Shown: piece after piece, positions 54,454 through 63,390 of the stretch | Layout: each line of letters opens with the position of its first letter | How positions within the stretch are numbered: the first letter of the stretch is position 1 | Assembly: GCA_009667805.1 (NCBI GenBank) | Contig: CM019072.1 | Span: forward strand, 40,851,519-40,915,518 | Origin: Leptobrachium leishanense | Lineage: Eukaryota > Chordata > Amphibia > Anura > Megophryidae | Reading direction: 5' to 3' | Length of the DNA stretch: 64,000 nucleotides | Made by a program: the position numbers and the translations under genes | The notes under the pieces: model-generated | What the model was told of the DNA's origin: nothing | The model's input: only the letters and a program-made list of their open reading frames with translations | Databases searched by the model: none

Positions 54454-54680
54454 ATAGAAGAAAAAAGGCAAATACTCTGCCTTAGATCACTTACACCATA
54501 CATTACATGGGTTTTCCATTAAAGGTGTTATGGTACAGTGCAACTTATAACTTCACAAGTAATTATATTAGAGTTAAATATTTAAATAATATGGGCTCTG
54601 TTCCATAGTGAACGCTAATTGTAGCATTCAGATATGTAAGCCTTAACGTAAAGATAAGGGACATTAACGAATGCATTCCT

Positions 54681-54885
54681 ACCGGCTGGGTGGAGTAGAG
54701 GTAACATCACTGCTCTGTGTGGAGAGAGCCTGTGGAGACATGAGTTCGATCCCAGCGAGCACCTCTCCAGTAAGTGTCCTTGGGCAAGACGCCTAACGGT
54801 ACATACCACCCAGTTCATCTCCACCCAGGACATACTTGAAAACGAGAGGAAATCTCAATGTATCCTTCCTGGAAAAATACTTTCT
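54681..54885 (+). mobile_element. tRNA-derived SINE, plus-strand copy
   Basis: ACCGGCTGGGTGGAGTAGAG (A-box region), GAGTTCGATCCCAGC (B box), CACCTCTCCAGTAAGTGTCC, then the tail ACATACTTGAAAACGAGAG and TCTCAATGTATCCTTCCTGG followed by A-rich sequence. Partner of 25650-25846. Confidence 0.8.
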
Positions 54886-54908
54886 CAATTTTTATTTTTT
54901 TTAAAAAT

Positions 54909-55097
54909 AGTCCCCCTCTGCAGCACTGTGCGATCCCGATAGAGCAAGACAGGCCCAGCAGCGCAACCCTCCATGGAGTCCTATGGGCTCCAGGAAGTGA
55001 TACCCGCAGTGGTGTGGAAGCGCCATTGCGAGTATCGCAGAGGTTAGGACTGAGTTCCGGGGGTTAGGTGCTGAACTAGTGCCTACCCCGGAGTATC
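54909..55097. repeat. Dispersed repeat (CCATGGAGTCC type), copy 2
   Basis: Relative of 25264-25510, with shared GGAGTCC-ATGG-CTCCAGGAAG and the GAGTTCCGGGG segment. Confidence 0.5.
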
Positions 55098-56112
55098 ATG
55101 TTAACCCCTTATGGACCTCTGTCATACATAGTACGTCCTGGGGAAAATTCCACTTAAGGACCAAGGATAAACGGTTGGGGAAATCCTCTCTGTGGCGCCT
55201 GTCTTAGAATGATACAGGTTGCTGCCTAACATTGATATGATGGCAGTGTTACACACCTGCCGAAATAGATAAAGCGAAGGGGGGGGTATATCTCTGTCGG
55301 GCGCTACCTGTATCTGTGTGTCTCTCACACTTCGTAGAGTGGAGTGGGGAAACTTTAATAGTGAAATGCAATGATGTATCCCGTGCATATATTGGTATCA
55401 AGTTAATATATTCGTGGTACGTGGTCAAAAAAAGTTTGGTAAAACCAATATTGCATACATGTATGACTGCCAGAAGATGAGGCAGTGTCGTGATGGGAGT
55501 AAATAATAATAATAATAATCTCCTTTGTCAGTATATACAATAGTTGGTCTGTTTTAATCAGAAATAAATTCTCAACATAACGCCATCTAGTGTCTTTCAT
55601 AAGGTACTGCTGATGAAACCAGTTCAGTTATAGATGGTCTGGGAATTTGTTCACTCTTCTACTGCCACCTAGTGGTCTTATCCGAATCTCAGTCTCGTAG
55701 AAGATGGACTCGTCACTGTCTTTCTCCTTCTCTCCTTGTCCTCATATGAAAAACAGAGAGGGGGTATACATAGCGTGATACTGTATACACAGATTATATT
55801 GTATGGGAAAGAGTTGTATACACTCACGTGGTCCAGAGCCTAAATGCAGCCAGGCTCAGACGTTTAGGCTTCGCTGGTCCATAAAGGTGACCAGTTCCCT
55901 TCTTTTCCTCCAAGAATCCTTTGCTGTCGCTGGGTACTTCTGGGGTTCCTTGTTCCTCCGGGCTGCTTGTCCTAAAAGTTGGTGTCTGGGCAACTTATGG
56001 GGTATCTAGGCAACTAATGGAGTATCCTCCAGAGTAACCACAGAGACAGGAGTCAGTGGGTAAAAAGTAAGGATTTAATACATGGTGATAAAACAATAAC
56101 AAAAATAAGGGT

Positions 56113-56153
56113 ATCCAGGACGCGTTTCGCCTACAAGGCCTCCTCTGCTGGAT
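56113..56153 (-). ncRNA. Hammerhead-like motif, left arm of element 2
   Basis: Mirror image of the 56152-56192 motif on the minus strand: stem I AUCCAG / CUGGAU, CAGAGGA box, extra G, stem II GCCU / AGGC with UGU loop, GAAA, ACGCGU, C at H17. The U4 position is A, which should weaken or abolish cleavage. Confidence 0.5.
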
Positions 56154-56192
56154 CCAGCAGAGGAGGCCTTGTAGGCGAAACGCGTCCTGGAT
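56152..56192 (+). ncRNA. Hammerhead-like motif, right arm of element 2
   Basis: Stem I AUCCAG / CUGGAU (6 of 6), CAGAGGA in place of CUGANGA (U4 to A), extra G, stem II GCCU / AGGC, GAAA at 56177-56180, CGCGU and C at H17 (predicted cut after 56186), stem III self-complementary ACGCGU. It starts where the left-arm copy starts, so the two ribozymes would be divergent. The chromovirus inserted 7 bp beyond its end. Confidence 0.55.
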
Positions 56193-56198
56193 ACCCTT

Positions 56199-56871
56199 TG
56201 TCACGGTGTCCGCGGCCCCCCCCCCCCGGCGCCTGGCAGCGGCTTCCTCGCTGCTCGCTGGCCAGGCGCCGAGTGATATCGCGGAACGCTTCCGCACACG
56301 TGGGACGCCGGGGGGCGGGGCCAGGCGCATGACGCGGACCCGCCGAGTTTAAAACCCGGCTTCACATTCTCACTGGTGCCCTGACGTGGTAGTTACTTCC
56401 CGCAGAGCTCTTGTATTCTGTTGATAATTATTGGCTATTCTGTGTATTGACCCTTGGCATTTGGCAAACGAACCATTCTGTGTACCGACCCCTGGCATTG
56501 GCAAACGAACCATTCTGTGTACCGACCCCTGGCATTGGCAAACGAACTATTCTGTGTACCGACCCCTGGCATTGGCAAACGAACTATTCTGTGCATAACC
56601 CCTGGTATTGGCGTTTACTCTTCTATCTTGGTATTGAGGTCAGTCTGTGTGGCATCCTAAGCACGCATCAGACTACCTCTTCTATTATTTAGGTCTTGGA
56701 AGAGCCAACCATTCTAAGGTCTTGTGTACCCTCCTAGTATCGTTCTTTGTGTATACCTATCTTGACGTATACTGTATCTGTCTAGACGTGCCGACCACTC
56801 TAAGGATCGGAGGGTAGTGAGCGGTCTGCGTAAAGGGACCACCATCTTGGTAACCAGAGGGATCCGTGACA
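56199..56871 (+). repeat. 5' LTR of chromovirus
   Basis: Contains a TTTAAAA box (56348-56354) about 30 bp before the likely transcription start near 56378, and about five tandem 36-bp units (TTCTGTGTACCGACCCCTGG...GCAAACGAAC) at 56438-56600. Confidence 0.92.
56378..56387 (+). promoter_or_regulatory. Candidate self-primer sequence at R start
   Basis: GCCCTGACGT is exactly complementary to ACGTCAGGGC at 56874-56883, just after the LTR. In the Tf1/sushi group the 5' end of the mRNA folds back to prime reverse transcription. The position about 30 bp after a TATA-like box fits this. Confidence 0.65.
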
Positions 56872-56873
56872 TT

Positions 56874-56883
56874 ACGTCAGGGC
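56874..56883 (+). other. Candidate self-priming primer binding site
   Basis: ACGTCAGGGC begins 2 nt after the 5' LTR. I see no TGG-starting tRNA-complementary site at this position. It pairs with 56378-56387 over 10 bp. Confidence 0.65.
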
Positions 56884-56885
56884 CA

Positions 56886-57938
56886 ATGGATCCCGCAGAC
56901 CTCTCTTCTCAGTTGACAAGAATTGCAGCTCGACAAGAAGAGCAGGACCACAGGATGGACCAGATTGCTCTTGCTCTGCAAACCCTGTTGAATCGATCCA
57001 CTACTGGTACTGCAAGTCCTCCAGAACCAGTATTGCCTAGGGCCAGTTCGGCCTCACCCGAGGGGTGTAGGCTCAGTATGAAGGCACCCGTACGCTATGA
57101 TGGTACGCCTAACTTGTGTCGGGGTTTTTTGACCCAACTGGAGATTCTATTCGAGAACAATCCAGGGTCCTGTGTATCCGATAAAGCCAAAGTAGGCTAC
57201 CTAATTAACCATTTAACTGATAAAGCGTTACTGTGGGCCACGCCATTGTGGGAAAACAAAAAGCCCATCATATATGACTATGAGGGCTTTACCTCTGAAC
57301 TAAAACGTACGTTTGATCCCTCTAGAAGGGCCACCAATGCAGGCAGGTCCTTATTCCACATTAAGCAAGGTAATAGGAGAGTCTCCGACTATGCCATAGA
57401 ATTTAAGACCTTGACTTCTGAGGTACACTGGCCTAACGACGTTTTAACCTTGGCGTTTACCGAAGGCCTGAACGAGGCTTTGATGTTTGAGCTGGCTCCC
57501 TTGAAGTTGCCAGAACATCTGGACCATTTGGTTGATTTCTGTATTGCCATGGACGACCAAATTAGGGACAGGAGGCATTCTAGAGACAGACCCAGAAGGG
57601 TTTTGCCTCCTTTACCCTTGGTACCCAGACACACCAGTACGTCAGGTACTCCAGAGCCAGAAAGAACCGATCTACCGGTCGTGGAACCCATGCAGATAGG
57701 TAGAACAGGTATTTCAGAGGCTGAGAGAACTCACAGAAGGGAAAGGGGGCTCTGTTTTTACTGTGCCGGGGCAGGGCATTTTCGTCTTCAATGTCCTCAA
57801 AGACCCAGGGGTGGCAGGGGTGACACTGGCAAGCCGGGCCAGAGAACACCTACTAGCCAGGTAATCGGTTCGCTCTATGCCTCCTTTGTTGATAACGAAA
57901 AAAAAAAAAAACCCGGATTCTGGTGCCCATCTCCTTAA
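56886..57938 (+). CDS. Gag polyprotein (sushi-like)
   Basis: Starts at ATG 56886 (MDPADLSSQLTRIAARQEEQ), 15 nt after the LTR. Frame is open upstream into the LTR, but this Met matches the usual start. A short coiled coil is followed by a capsid-like region (LTQLEILFENNPGSCVSD, LINHLTDKALLWATPLWE, GRSLFHIKQGNRRVSDYAIE) characteristic of sushi/PEG10-type Gag. CCHC zinc knuckle CFYCAGAGHFRLQC at 57753-57794. About 350 aa; ends at TAA 57936-57938 after a run of 14 A. Appears intact. Confidence 0.88.
   Translation: MDPADLSSQLTRIAARQEEQDHRMDQIALALQTLLNRSTTGTASPPEPVLPRASSASPEGCRLSMKAPVRYDGTPNLCRGFLTQLEILFENNPGSCVSDKAKVGYLINHLTDKALLWATPLWENKKPIIYDYEGFTSELKRTFDPSRRATNAGRSLFHIKQGNRRVSDYAIEFKTLTSEVHWPNDVLTLAFTEGLNEALMFELAPLKLPEHLDHLVDFCIAMDDQIRDRRHSRDRPRRVLPPLPLVPRHTSTSGTPEPERTDLPVVEPMQIGRTGISEAERTHRRERGLCFYCAGAGHFRLQCPQRPRGGRGDTGKPGQRTPTSQVIGSLYASFVDNEKKKKPGFWCPSP
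57898..57911 (+). promoter_or_regulatory. A14 tract: candidate -1 frameshift site
   Basis: Fourteen consecutive A at the gag/pol junction. The protease frame downstream is -1 relative to gag, as in sushi elements and PEG10. A homopolymer of A allows slippage by ribosome or polymerase. Confidence 0.55.
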
Positions 57939-58029
57939 CCTGGGAGGGGGTGCACCTCGAGACTGAGGCGTTCCTAGACTCTGGAGCCTCAGGTAACTTT
58001 ATGGATAGAGTGTTTGCCTCCAAGAACTC
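57911..58029 (+). CDS. Protease N-terminal part of Pol
   Basis: Read in the -1 frame: LVPISLTWEGVHLETEAF then LDSGASGNFMD, the D-S-G catalytic motif, at about 57974-58006. A further frame change near 58020-58030 separates it from the long frame downstream, so one indel has broken Pol here. Confidence 0.75.
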
Positions 58030-60021
58030 ATGCCTCTAGTTCTCAAAGAAAGACCTCTAATGGTGGAGGCCATAGACGGGAAACCCTTGTCATGTCCCCA
58101 TATCACCCACGACACTATAGAGGTATGCATGAAAACAGGAGTGTTGCACCGGGAAACCATACGATTCCAGATTATTGACTCTCCCTCATGCCCCGTCGTC
58201 CTAGGGTTTCCATGGTTGACTGAGCATAACCCGGTGATTGATTGGGTCCAGAGAGACATAAGATGTTGGGGTCCCAGTTGCCAGTTGAAATGCATGGGCA
58301 GGGTCACTGTTATTGGTAGCCTTAATATCGCCACAGCACCTCCTTTATCCACAGTAGTCCCTGACTGTTATCAGGCATTAAAGGAGGTTTTTTCGAAGGC
58401 CAGGACTGAGGTTTTACCACCACATCGCCCGTATGACTGTGCCATAGAGTTACTCCCCGGTACTATGCCTCCCAGAGGACATGTATACCCCTTGTCGCAA
58501 AAGGAGAACGATATTATGGAGGAATATATAAAGGAGAATCTTGAGCGTGGATTCATTAGACGGTCCTCCTCCCCAGCAGGAGCTGGTTTCTTTTTCGTCT
58601 CCAAGAAAGAGGGAGACTTGCGACCATGCATAGATTATAGAGGTTTAAACAGAATAACCATAAGAAATGCATATCCCATACCCCTTATAACAGAGTTGTT
58701 CGACCGACTGAAAGGGGCCCGTATATACACGAAGCTCGATTTACGCGGGGCCTACAATCTGATAAGGGTGAAAAAGGGGCACGAGTGGAAGACGGCTTTT
58801 AATACGCGTAGCGGGCATTACGAATACCTGGTAATGCCCTTTGGGTTATGTAACGCGCCAGCTGTGTTTCAGGATCTCATAAATGACACCCTAAGGGATT
58901 TTCTGCAAACATTCGTCATAGTGTATCTCGATGACATCCTGATATACTCTCCAGATAAGGAGACCCATCACGCCCATGTGCAACAAGTGTTAAGGAGACT
59001 ATTGAAGGCCGGCTTATACTGCAAATTAGAAAAGTGCCTATTTGATAGAGAGATGGTGCACTTCCTTGGGTATATCATAACCCCTGAGGGGTTTCAAATG
59101 GGTCCTGGTAAATTGTCGGCAATCCTCGACTGGCCCCTACCCCAAGGGCTTAAAGCCATCCAGAGGTTTCTAGGTTTTACCAACTATTATCGAAGGTTCA
59201 TTAAAGACTTTTCGACCTTGGTAGCTCCTCTCACGGCCATGACTAAAAAAGGGGTGGGAAATCAGAAGTGGACACCCCAGGCCAGGCAAGCCTTCGAGGT
59301 CCTCAAACAGGCATTCACGACTGCCCCTGTTCTCCGACATCCTGATCCAGCTCTGCCCTTCCAACTCGAGGTTGACGCCTCCGAACTCGGTCTTGGAGCA
59401 GTCTTGTCCCAAAGGCGGGCACCCGATAAACCTTTGCATCCATGCGGCTTCTATTCCCGGAAGTTGTCTCCGGCCGAGAGAAACTATGACATCGGTAATA
59501 GAGAGTTGTTAGCAGTTATCGCAGCCTTGGCAGAGTGGAGATACTTATTAGAGGGATCTACGGACCCAATCGTTATCATAACTGATCATAAGAATCTCAC
59601 TTACATTGGAGACGCGAAACGATTGAACGCCAGACAAGCGAGATGGTCTTTGTTTCTTTCAAGTTTTAATTTCATCCTCACATATAGACCTGGGTCAAGA
59701 AACATTAAAGCAGATGCGTTATCTAGACAGTATGAATCCTATGAACATAACGTTCAGGATCAACATCCCATTGTACCTCAGGAGAGGATTATAGCCTCTA
59801 CCACGATTAGTGTCTCATCCCCTCTGATGATCCGATTGCAGACTGTCCAAGATAAGGCTCCGGGGGGAGACCTCCCGCGAAGCTCTTTGTACCTGAGAAG
59901 GAAAGAGAAGAAGTCCTTAAGATTTACCATGACAATAAAACCTCTGGGCACATGGGGATCACCAAAACAGTGGCTAGCATCCGAAAACTGCTATGGTGCC
60001 CACGATGCGCCGGGATATTAA
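58030..60021 (+). CDS. Pol: rest of protease, RT and RNase H
   Basis: Open for 663 codons. Protease flap side (PVVLGFPWLTEHNPVIDW); RT motifs GFIRRSSSPAGAGFFFVSKK, RPCIDYRGLNRITI, YTKLDLRGAYNLIR, FGLCNAPAVFQ and VYLDDILIYS (58921-58950, catalytic Asp pair), GYIITPEGF, LGFTNYYRRFI; RNase H with EVDASELGLGAVLSQ, ELLAVIAAL, IITDHKNL; tether RNIKADALSRQ. The frame breaks near 59905-59925 just before the integrase zinc finger (H-x-x-x-x-x-x-H part), so the last ~35 codons are out of frame. Confidence 0.9.
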   Translation: MPLVLKERPLMVEAIDGKPLSCPHITHDTIEVCMKTGVLHRETIRFQIIDSPSCPVVLGFPWLTEHNPVIDWVQRDIRCWGPSCQLKCMGRVTVIGSLNIATAPPLSTVVPDCYQALKEVFSKARTEVLPPHRPYDCAIELLPGTMPPRGHVYPLSQKENDIMEEYIKENLERGFIRRSSSPAGAGFFFVSKKEGDLRPCIDYRGLNRITIRNAYPIPLITELFDRLKGARIYTKLDLRGAYNLIRVKKGHEWKTAFNTRSGHYEYLVMPFGLCNAPAVFQDLINDTLRDFLQTFVIVYLDDILIYSPDKETHHAHVQQVLRRLLKAGLYCKLEKCLFDREMVHFLGYIITPEGFQMGPGKLSAILDWPLPQGLKAIQRFLGFTNYYRRFIKDFSTLVAPLTAMTKKGVGNQKWTPQARQAFEVLKQAFTTAPVLRHPDPALPFQLEVDASELGLGAVLSQRRAPDKPLHPCGFYSRKLSPAERNYDIGNRELLAVIAALAEWRYLLEGSTDPIVIITDHKNLTYIGDAKRLNARQARWSLFLSSFNFILTYRPGSRNIKADALSRQYESYEHNVQDQHPIVPQERIIASTTISVSSPLMIRLQTVQDKAPGGDLPRSSLYLRRKEKKSLRFTMTIKPLGTWGSPKQWLASENCYGAHDAPGY

Positions 60022-61006
60022 AGATTACATAGCCGTGTGCGAGGTATGCACAAGAAATAAGAGTCCTAAGACAGCGCCCATTGGTTTACTCCAGCCCCTG
60101 CCTATTCCCGAACGACCATGGTCGCAGATAGCCATGGATTTTATAGTAGAGTTACCCGAGTCCAAAGGGAATACTGTTATACTCACGATTATAGATCGCT
60201 TTTCCAAAATGGGTCACTATGTTCCTCTTCGGAAGCTACCGTCAGCAGCCGAGCTGGTGCCCATTTTCATCGCCAACGTGGTCCGCATACACGGTATCCC
60301 TCTTGGGATTGTTTCTGATAGGGGGACCCAGTTTGTCTCCAGATTCTGGAGGGGGTTCTGCAAGAATGTGGGAATAGACCTGTCCTTCTCCTCGGCCTAT
60401 CACCCCCAAACGAACGGAGCAGCAGAAAGGGCCAATCAAAATGTTGAGAAGTATCTCAGGTGTTTCATATCTGAACGACAGGATAATTGGTCAGACCTGC
60501 TACCTTGGGCCGAGTATGCCCTAAACAGTGCCGTGAGTGAAGCCAGTGGTCATTCCCCTTTCTTCACGGTTTACGGATTTGATCCTCCCGTGCTTCCCAC
60601 TGCATTTCCTGATACCGCAATTCCTGCTCTGGATGAGCACTTGGCGTCATTGACTGAGACCTGGGGGAGGGTTAAACAGGCACTGGAGAGGAGCAGTATT
60701 GTCCAGAAAACGAAGGCCGATAGACGTAGGGGACCAGCACCTGTGTATCAAGTCGGGGACAGGGTTTGGCTTTCGTCGCGAAACATTAAGCTCTTAGTGC
60801 CATCGATGAAACTAGCCCCCAGATACATAGGCCCTTACAAGATACTGCGGCGACTCAACCCGGTCTCCTATGCCTTGGCACTGCCCTCCCATATCAGGAT
60901 ACACAACGTGTTCCACGTGAGCCTTTTAAAACCGCTTTTGTGTAATCGGTACACCAGGGCCGTGTCCGCCCTCTCCGGTCTCTGTGGAGGGCGAGGAGGA
61001 GTTTGA
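59920..61006 (+). CDS. Pol: integrase
   Basis: Zinc finger CC pair in YIAVCEVCTRNK (HH pair just upstream in the same frame). DDE core with D in IAMDFIVELPES, D in IVSDRGTQF and E in NGAAERANQ. The C-terminal GPY/F module is APRYIGPYKILRRLN near 60818-60860, followed by RIHNVFHVSLLKPL, the usual chromovirus signature before the chromodomain. The frame is lost near 60975-60985. Confidence 0.9.
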
Positions 61007-61190
61007 AGTTAAGGCCATTCTGGACGCCAGGGTTTCTAGGGGGGTCCTTCAGTACTTAGTGGACTGGGTGGGCTACGGTCCGGAGGACCGCTCTTGGCTT
61101 CCGGCTACTGAGGTTCATGCCCCTCGCTTGGTGAAGGCCTTCTATTTGGCTCATCCCTGTGCCCCTGGGGGTCGTCCAGTGGCCGCCCGT
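60984..61190 (+). CDS. Pol: integrase chromodomain
   Basis: EEEFEVKAILDARVSRGVLQ followed by YLVDWVGYGPEDRSW matches chromodomains (aromatic Y..W..Y/W cage positions, YLVxWxGY...SW). In chromoviruses it is thought to guide integration to marked chromatin. It is in a different frame from the integrase core by a 1-nt indel. The frame runs on into the 3' LTR (to 61394). Confidence 0.88.
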
Positions 61191-61203
61191 AGAGGGGGGG
61201 TTC
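61191..61203 (+). other. Polypurine tract of chromovirus
   Basis: AGAGGGGGGG then TTC directly before the 3' LTR. Confidence 0.8.
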
Positions 61204-61875
61204 TGTCACGGTGTCCGCGGCCCCCCCCCCCCGGCGCCTGGCAGCGGCTTCCTCGCTGCTCGCTGGCCAGGCGCCGAGTGATATCGCGGAACGCTTCCGC
61301 ACACGTGGGACGCGGGGGGCGGGGCCAGGCGCATGACGCGGACCCGCCGAGTTTAACCCGGCTTCACATTCTCACTGGTGCCCTGACGTGGTAGTTACTT
61401 CCCGCAGAGCTCTTGTATTCTGTTGATAATTATTGGCTATTCTGTGTATTGACCCTTGGCATTTGGCAAACAAACCATTCTGTGTACCGACCCCTGGCAT
61501 TGGCAAACGAACCATTCTGTGTACCGACCCCTGGCATTGGCAAACGAACCATTCTGTGTACCGACCCCTGGCATTGGCAAACGAACTATTCTGTGCATAA
61601 CCCCTGGTATTGGCGTTTACTCTTCTATCTTGGTATTGAGGTCAGTCTGTGTGGCATCCTAAGCACGCATCAGACTACCTCTTCTATTATTTAGGTCTTG
61701 GGAAGAGCCAACCATTCTAAGGTCTTGTGTACCCTCCTAGTATCGTTCTTTGTGTATACCTATCTTGACGTATACTGTATCTGTCTAGACGTGCCGACCA
61801 CTCTAAGGATCGGAAGGGTAGTGAGCGGTCTGCGTAAAGGGACCACCATCTTGGTAACCAGAGGGATCCGTGACA
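61204..61875 (+). repeat. 3' LTR of chromovirus
   Basis: Partner of 56199-56871. The TATA-like stretch is two A shorter (GAGTTTAACCCGG) than in the 5' LTR, and other differences are single bases. Confidence 0.92.
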
Positions 61876-62739
61876 CCCTTATTTTTTTGTTATTGTTTTC
61901 ATCCACCATGTTTAAATCCTTACTTTTTACCCACTGACTCCTGTCTCTGTGGTTACTCTGGAGGATACTCCATTAGTTGCCTAGATACCCCTAAGTTGCA
62001 GACACCAACTTTTAGGACAAGCAGCCCGGAGGAACAGGAACCCCAGAAGTACCCAGCGACAGCAAAGGATTCTTGGAGGAAGAAGGGAACTGGTCACCTT
62101 TATGGACCAGCGAAGCCTAAACGTCTGAGCCTGGCTGCATTTAGGCTGGACCACGTGAGTGTATACAACTCTTTCCCATACAATATAATCTGTGTATACA
62201 GTATCACGCTATGTATACCCCCCTCTCTGTTTTTCATATGAGGACAAGGAGAAGGAGAAAGACAGTGACGAGTCCATCTTCTACGAGACTGAGATTCGGA
62301 TAAGACCACTAGGTGGCAGTAGAAGGTGAACAAATTCCCAGACCATCTATAACTGAACTGGTTTCATCAGCAGTACCTTATGAAAGACACTAGATGGCGT
62401 TATGTTGAGAATTTATTTCTGATTAAAACAGACCAACTATTGTATATACTGACAAAGGAGATTATTATTATTATTATTTACTCCCATCACGACACTGCCA
62501 TCTTCTGGCAGTCATACATGTATGCAATATTGGTTTTAACCAAACTTTTTTTGACCACGTACCACGAATATATTACTTGATACCATATATGCACGGGATA
62601 CATCATTGCATTTCACTATTAAAGTTTCCCCACTCCACTCTACGAAGTGTGAGAGACACACAGATACAGGTAGCGCCCGACAGAGATATACCCCCCTTTG
62701 CTTTAAGGACCAAGGATGTACTATGTACGTCATGGTCCT

Positions 62740-63390
62740 TTAACCCCCCCTCCCTATACTCGCCTCTCTGGCCGGGGTCCCACGTCGGTCTGGCTTCCTT
62801 GAAGCCGGCTAGATGGTGTCACTTTCAGGTGTCCCCCTGCGCCTGCAGGGGGAACCTGAGAGGGGATGGGGTGAGGTTCTTTGGAAACCTCTCCCTCCCG
62901 AACAGCTTTGGCTAGAAAAAGAGAGAGTCACTGCTGGAGAGGGCAGAGTCTGCCCTTTTCAGCAGTGCCTCTCTTTAACCCCTTAGGTGCCGCATCGCGA
63001 TTCGAACCTGGAAGTGACTGACATCTTGGATATCAGCCAAGCCTCCGGGTCACCCTCCACCCACTGACATCGTCACCGTAGGTGCGATGACATCAGTCGG
63101 CCAGTTAACCCCTTAGATGCCAAGTGGAGCTAGGGGAATAATTTGGATACCTATATCTCCCCATCCAAATAGCTATAGGGCCATATTTGGTATCAGTAGA
63201 AGGGCCTGATCATGGCCATTCCAATGATACCAAACATGTCTAGGTTTGGTATAAAGTTAAAAAGATAAATAAAAAAGAATTAAGTGGTTTTTTTTAAATT
63301 GTCTGGGAGTATAATAAAATAGGACTTCAATTAATGTTTAAACATGATGAGCATAAAATGGTAATTTCAGGACAACATTTTGAAACTGTT
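62740..63390. mobile_element. Diverged relative of the hairpin-array element
   Basis: Continues rightwards from the target site of element 2, whose left flank (55098-55153, GTTAACCCCTTATGGACC) is its other end. It carries decayed versions of the hairpins in 26134-26791: CCCCCTGCGCCTGCAGGGGG, TGACATC..GATATCAGCC, CTGACATCGTCACC...GATGACATCAG, TTTGGTATC...GATACCAAAC. It ends with the same AAACATGATGAGCA... stretch. Confidence 0.65.

Larger units (their letters stand above)
56199..61875 (+). mobile_element. Ty3/gypsy chromovirus (sushi-like), nearly intact
   Basis: 5.68 kb with LTRs of 673 and 672 bp (TGTCACGG...CCGTGACA) and 5-bp target duplication CCCTT (56194-56198 and 61876-61880). Order: gag, protease, RT, RNase H, integrase with GPY module, chromodomain. 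Very few LTR differences (about 7-8 sites or small indels by eye) mean a young insertion. Three frame breaks in pol relative to one another suggest it is defective or has sequence errors. It resembles the sushi group, from which mammalian PEG10/RTL genes derive. Confidence 0.93.
55169..62702. mobile_element. Large palindromic hammerhead-bearing retroelement (element 2)
   Basis: Bounded by the 15-bp duplication TTAAGGACCAAGGAT (55154-55168 and 62703-62717). Order: unique tail 55169-55270; left arm 55271-56152; right arm 56153-62702 interrupted by the chromovirus at 56199-61875 (plus its duplicated CCCTT). Without that insert the arms are about 880 bp and nearly exact mirrors, and the element would be about 1.85 kb. 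The centre is GCTGGATCCAGC, with a hammerhead-like motif starting in each arm. No protein coding belongs to this element. Confidence 0.8.

Noticed and set aside
36692..62702. Twin priming as the explanation for the palindromic elements
   Set aside because: Twin priming inverts a 5' segment without duplicating it; here both arms carry the same sequence as true inverted repeats.
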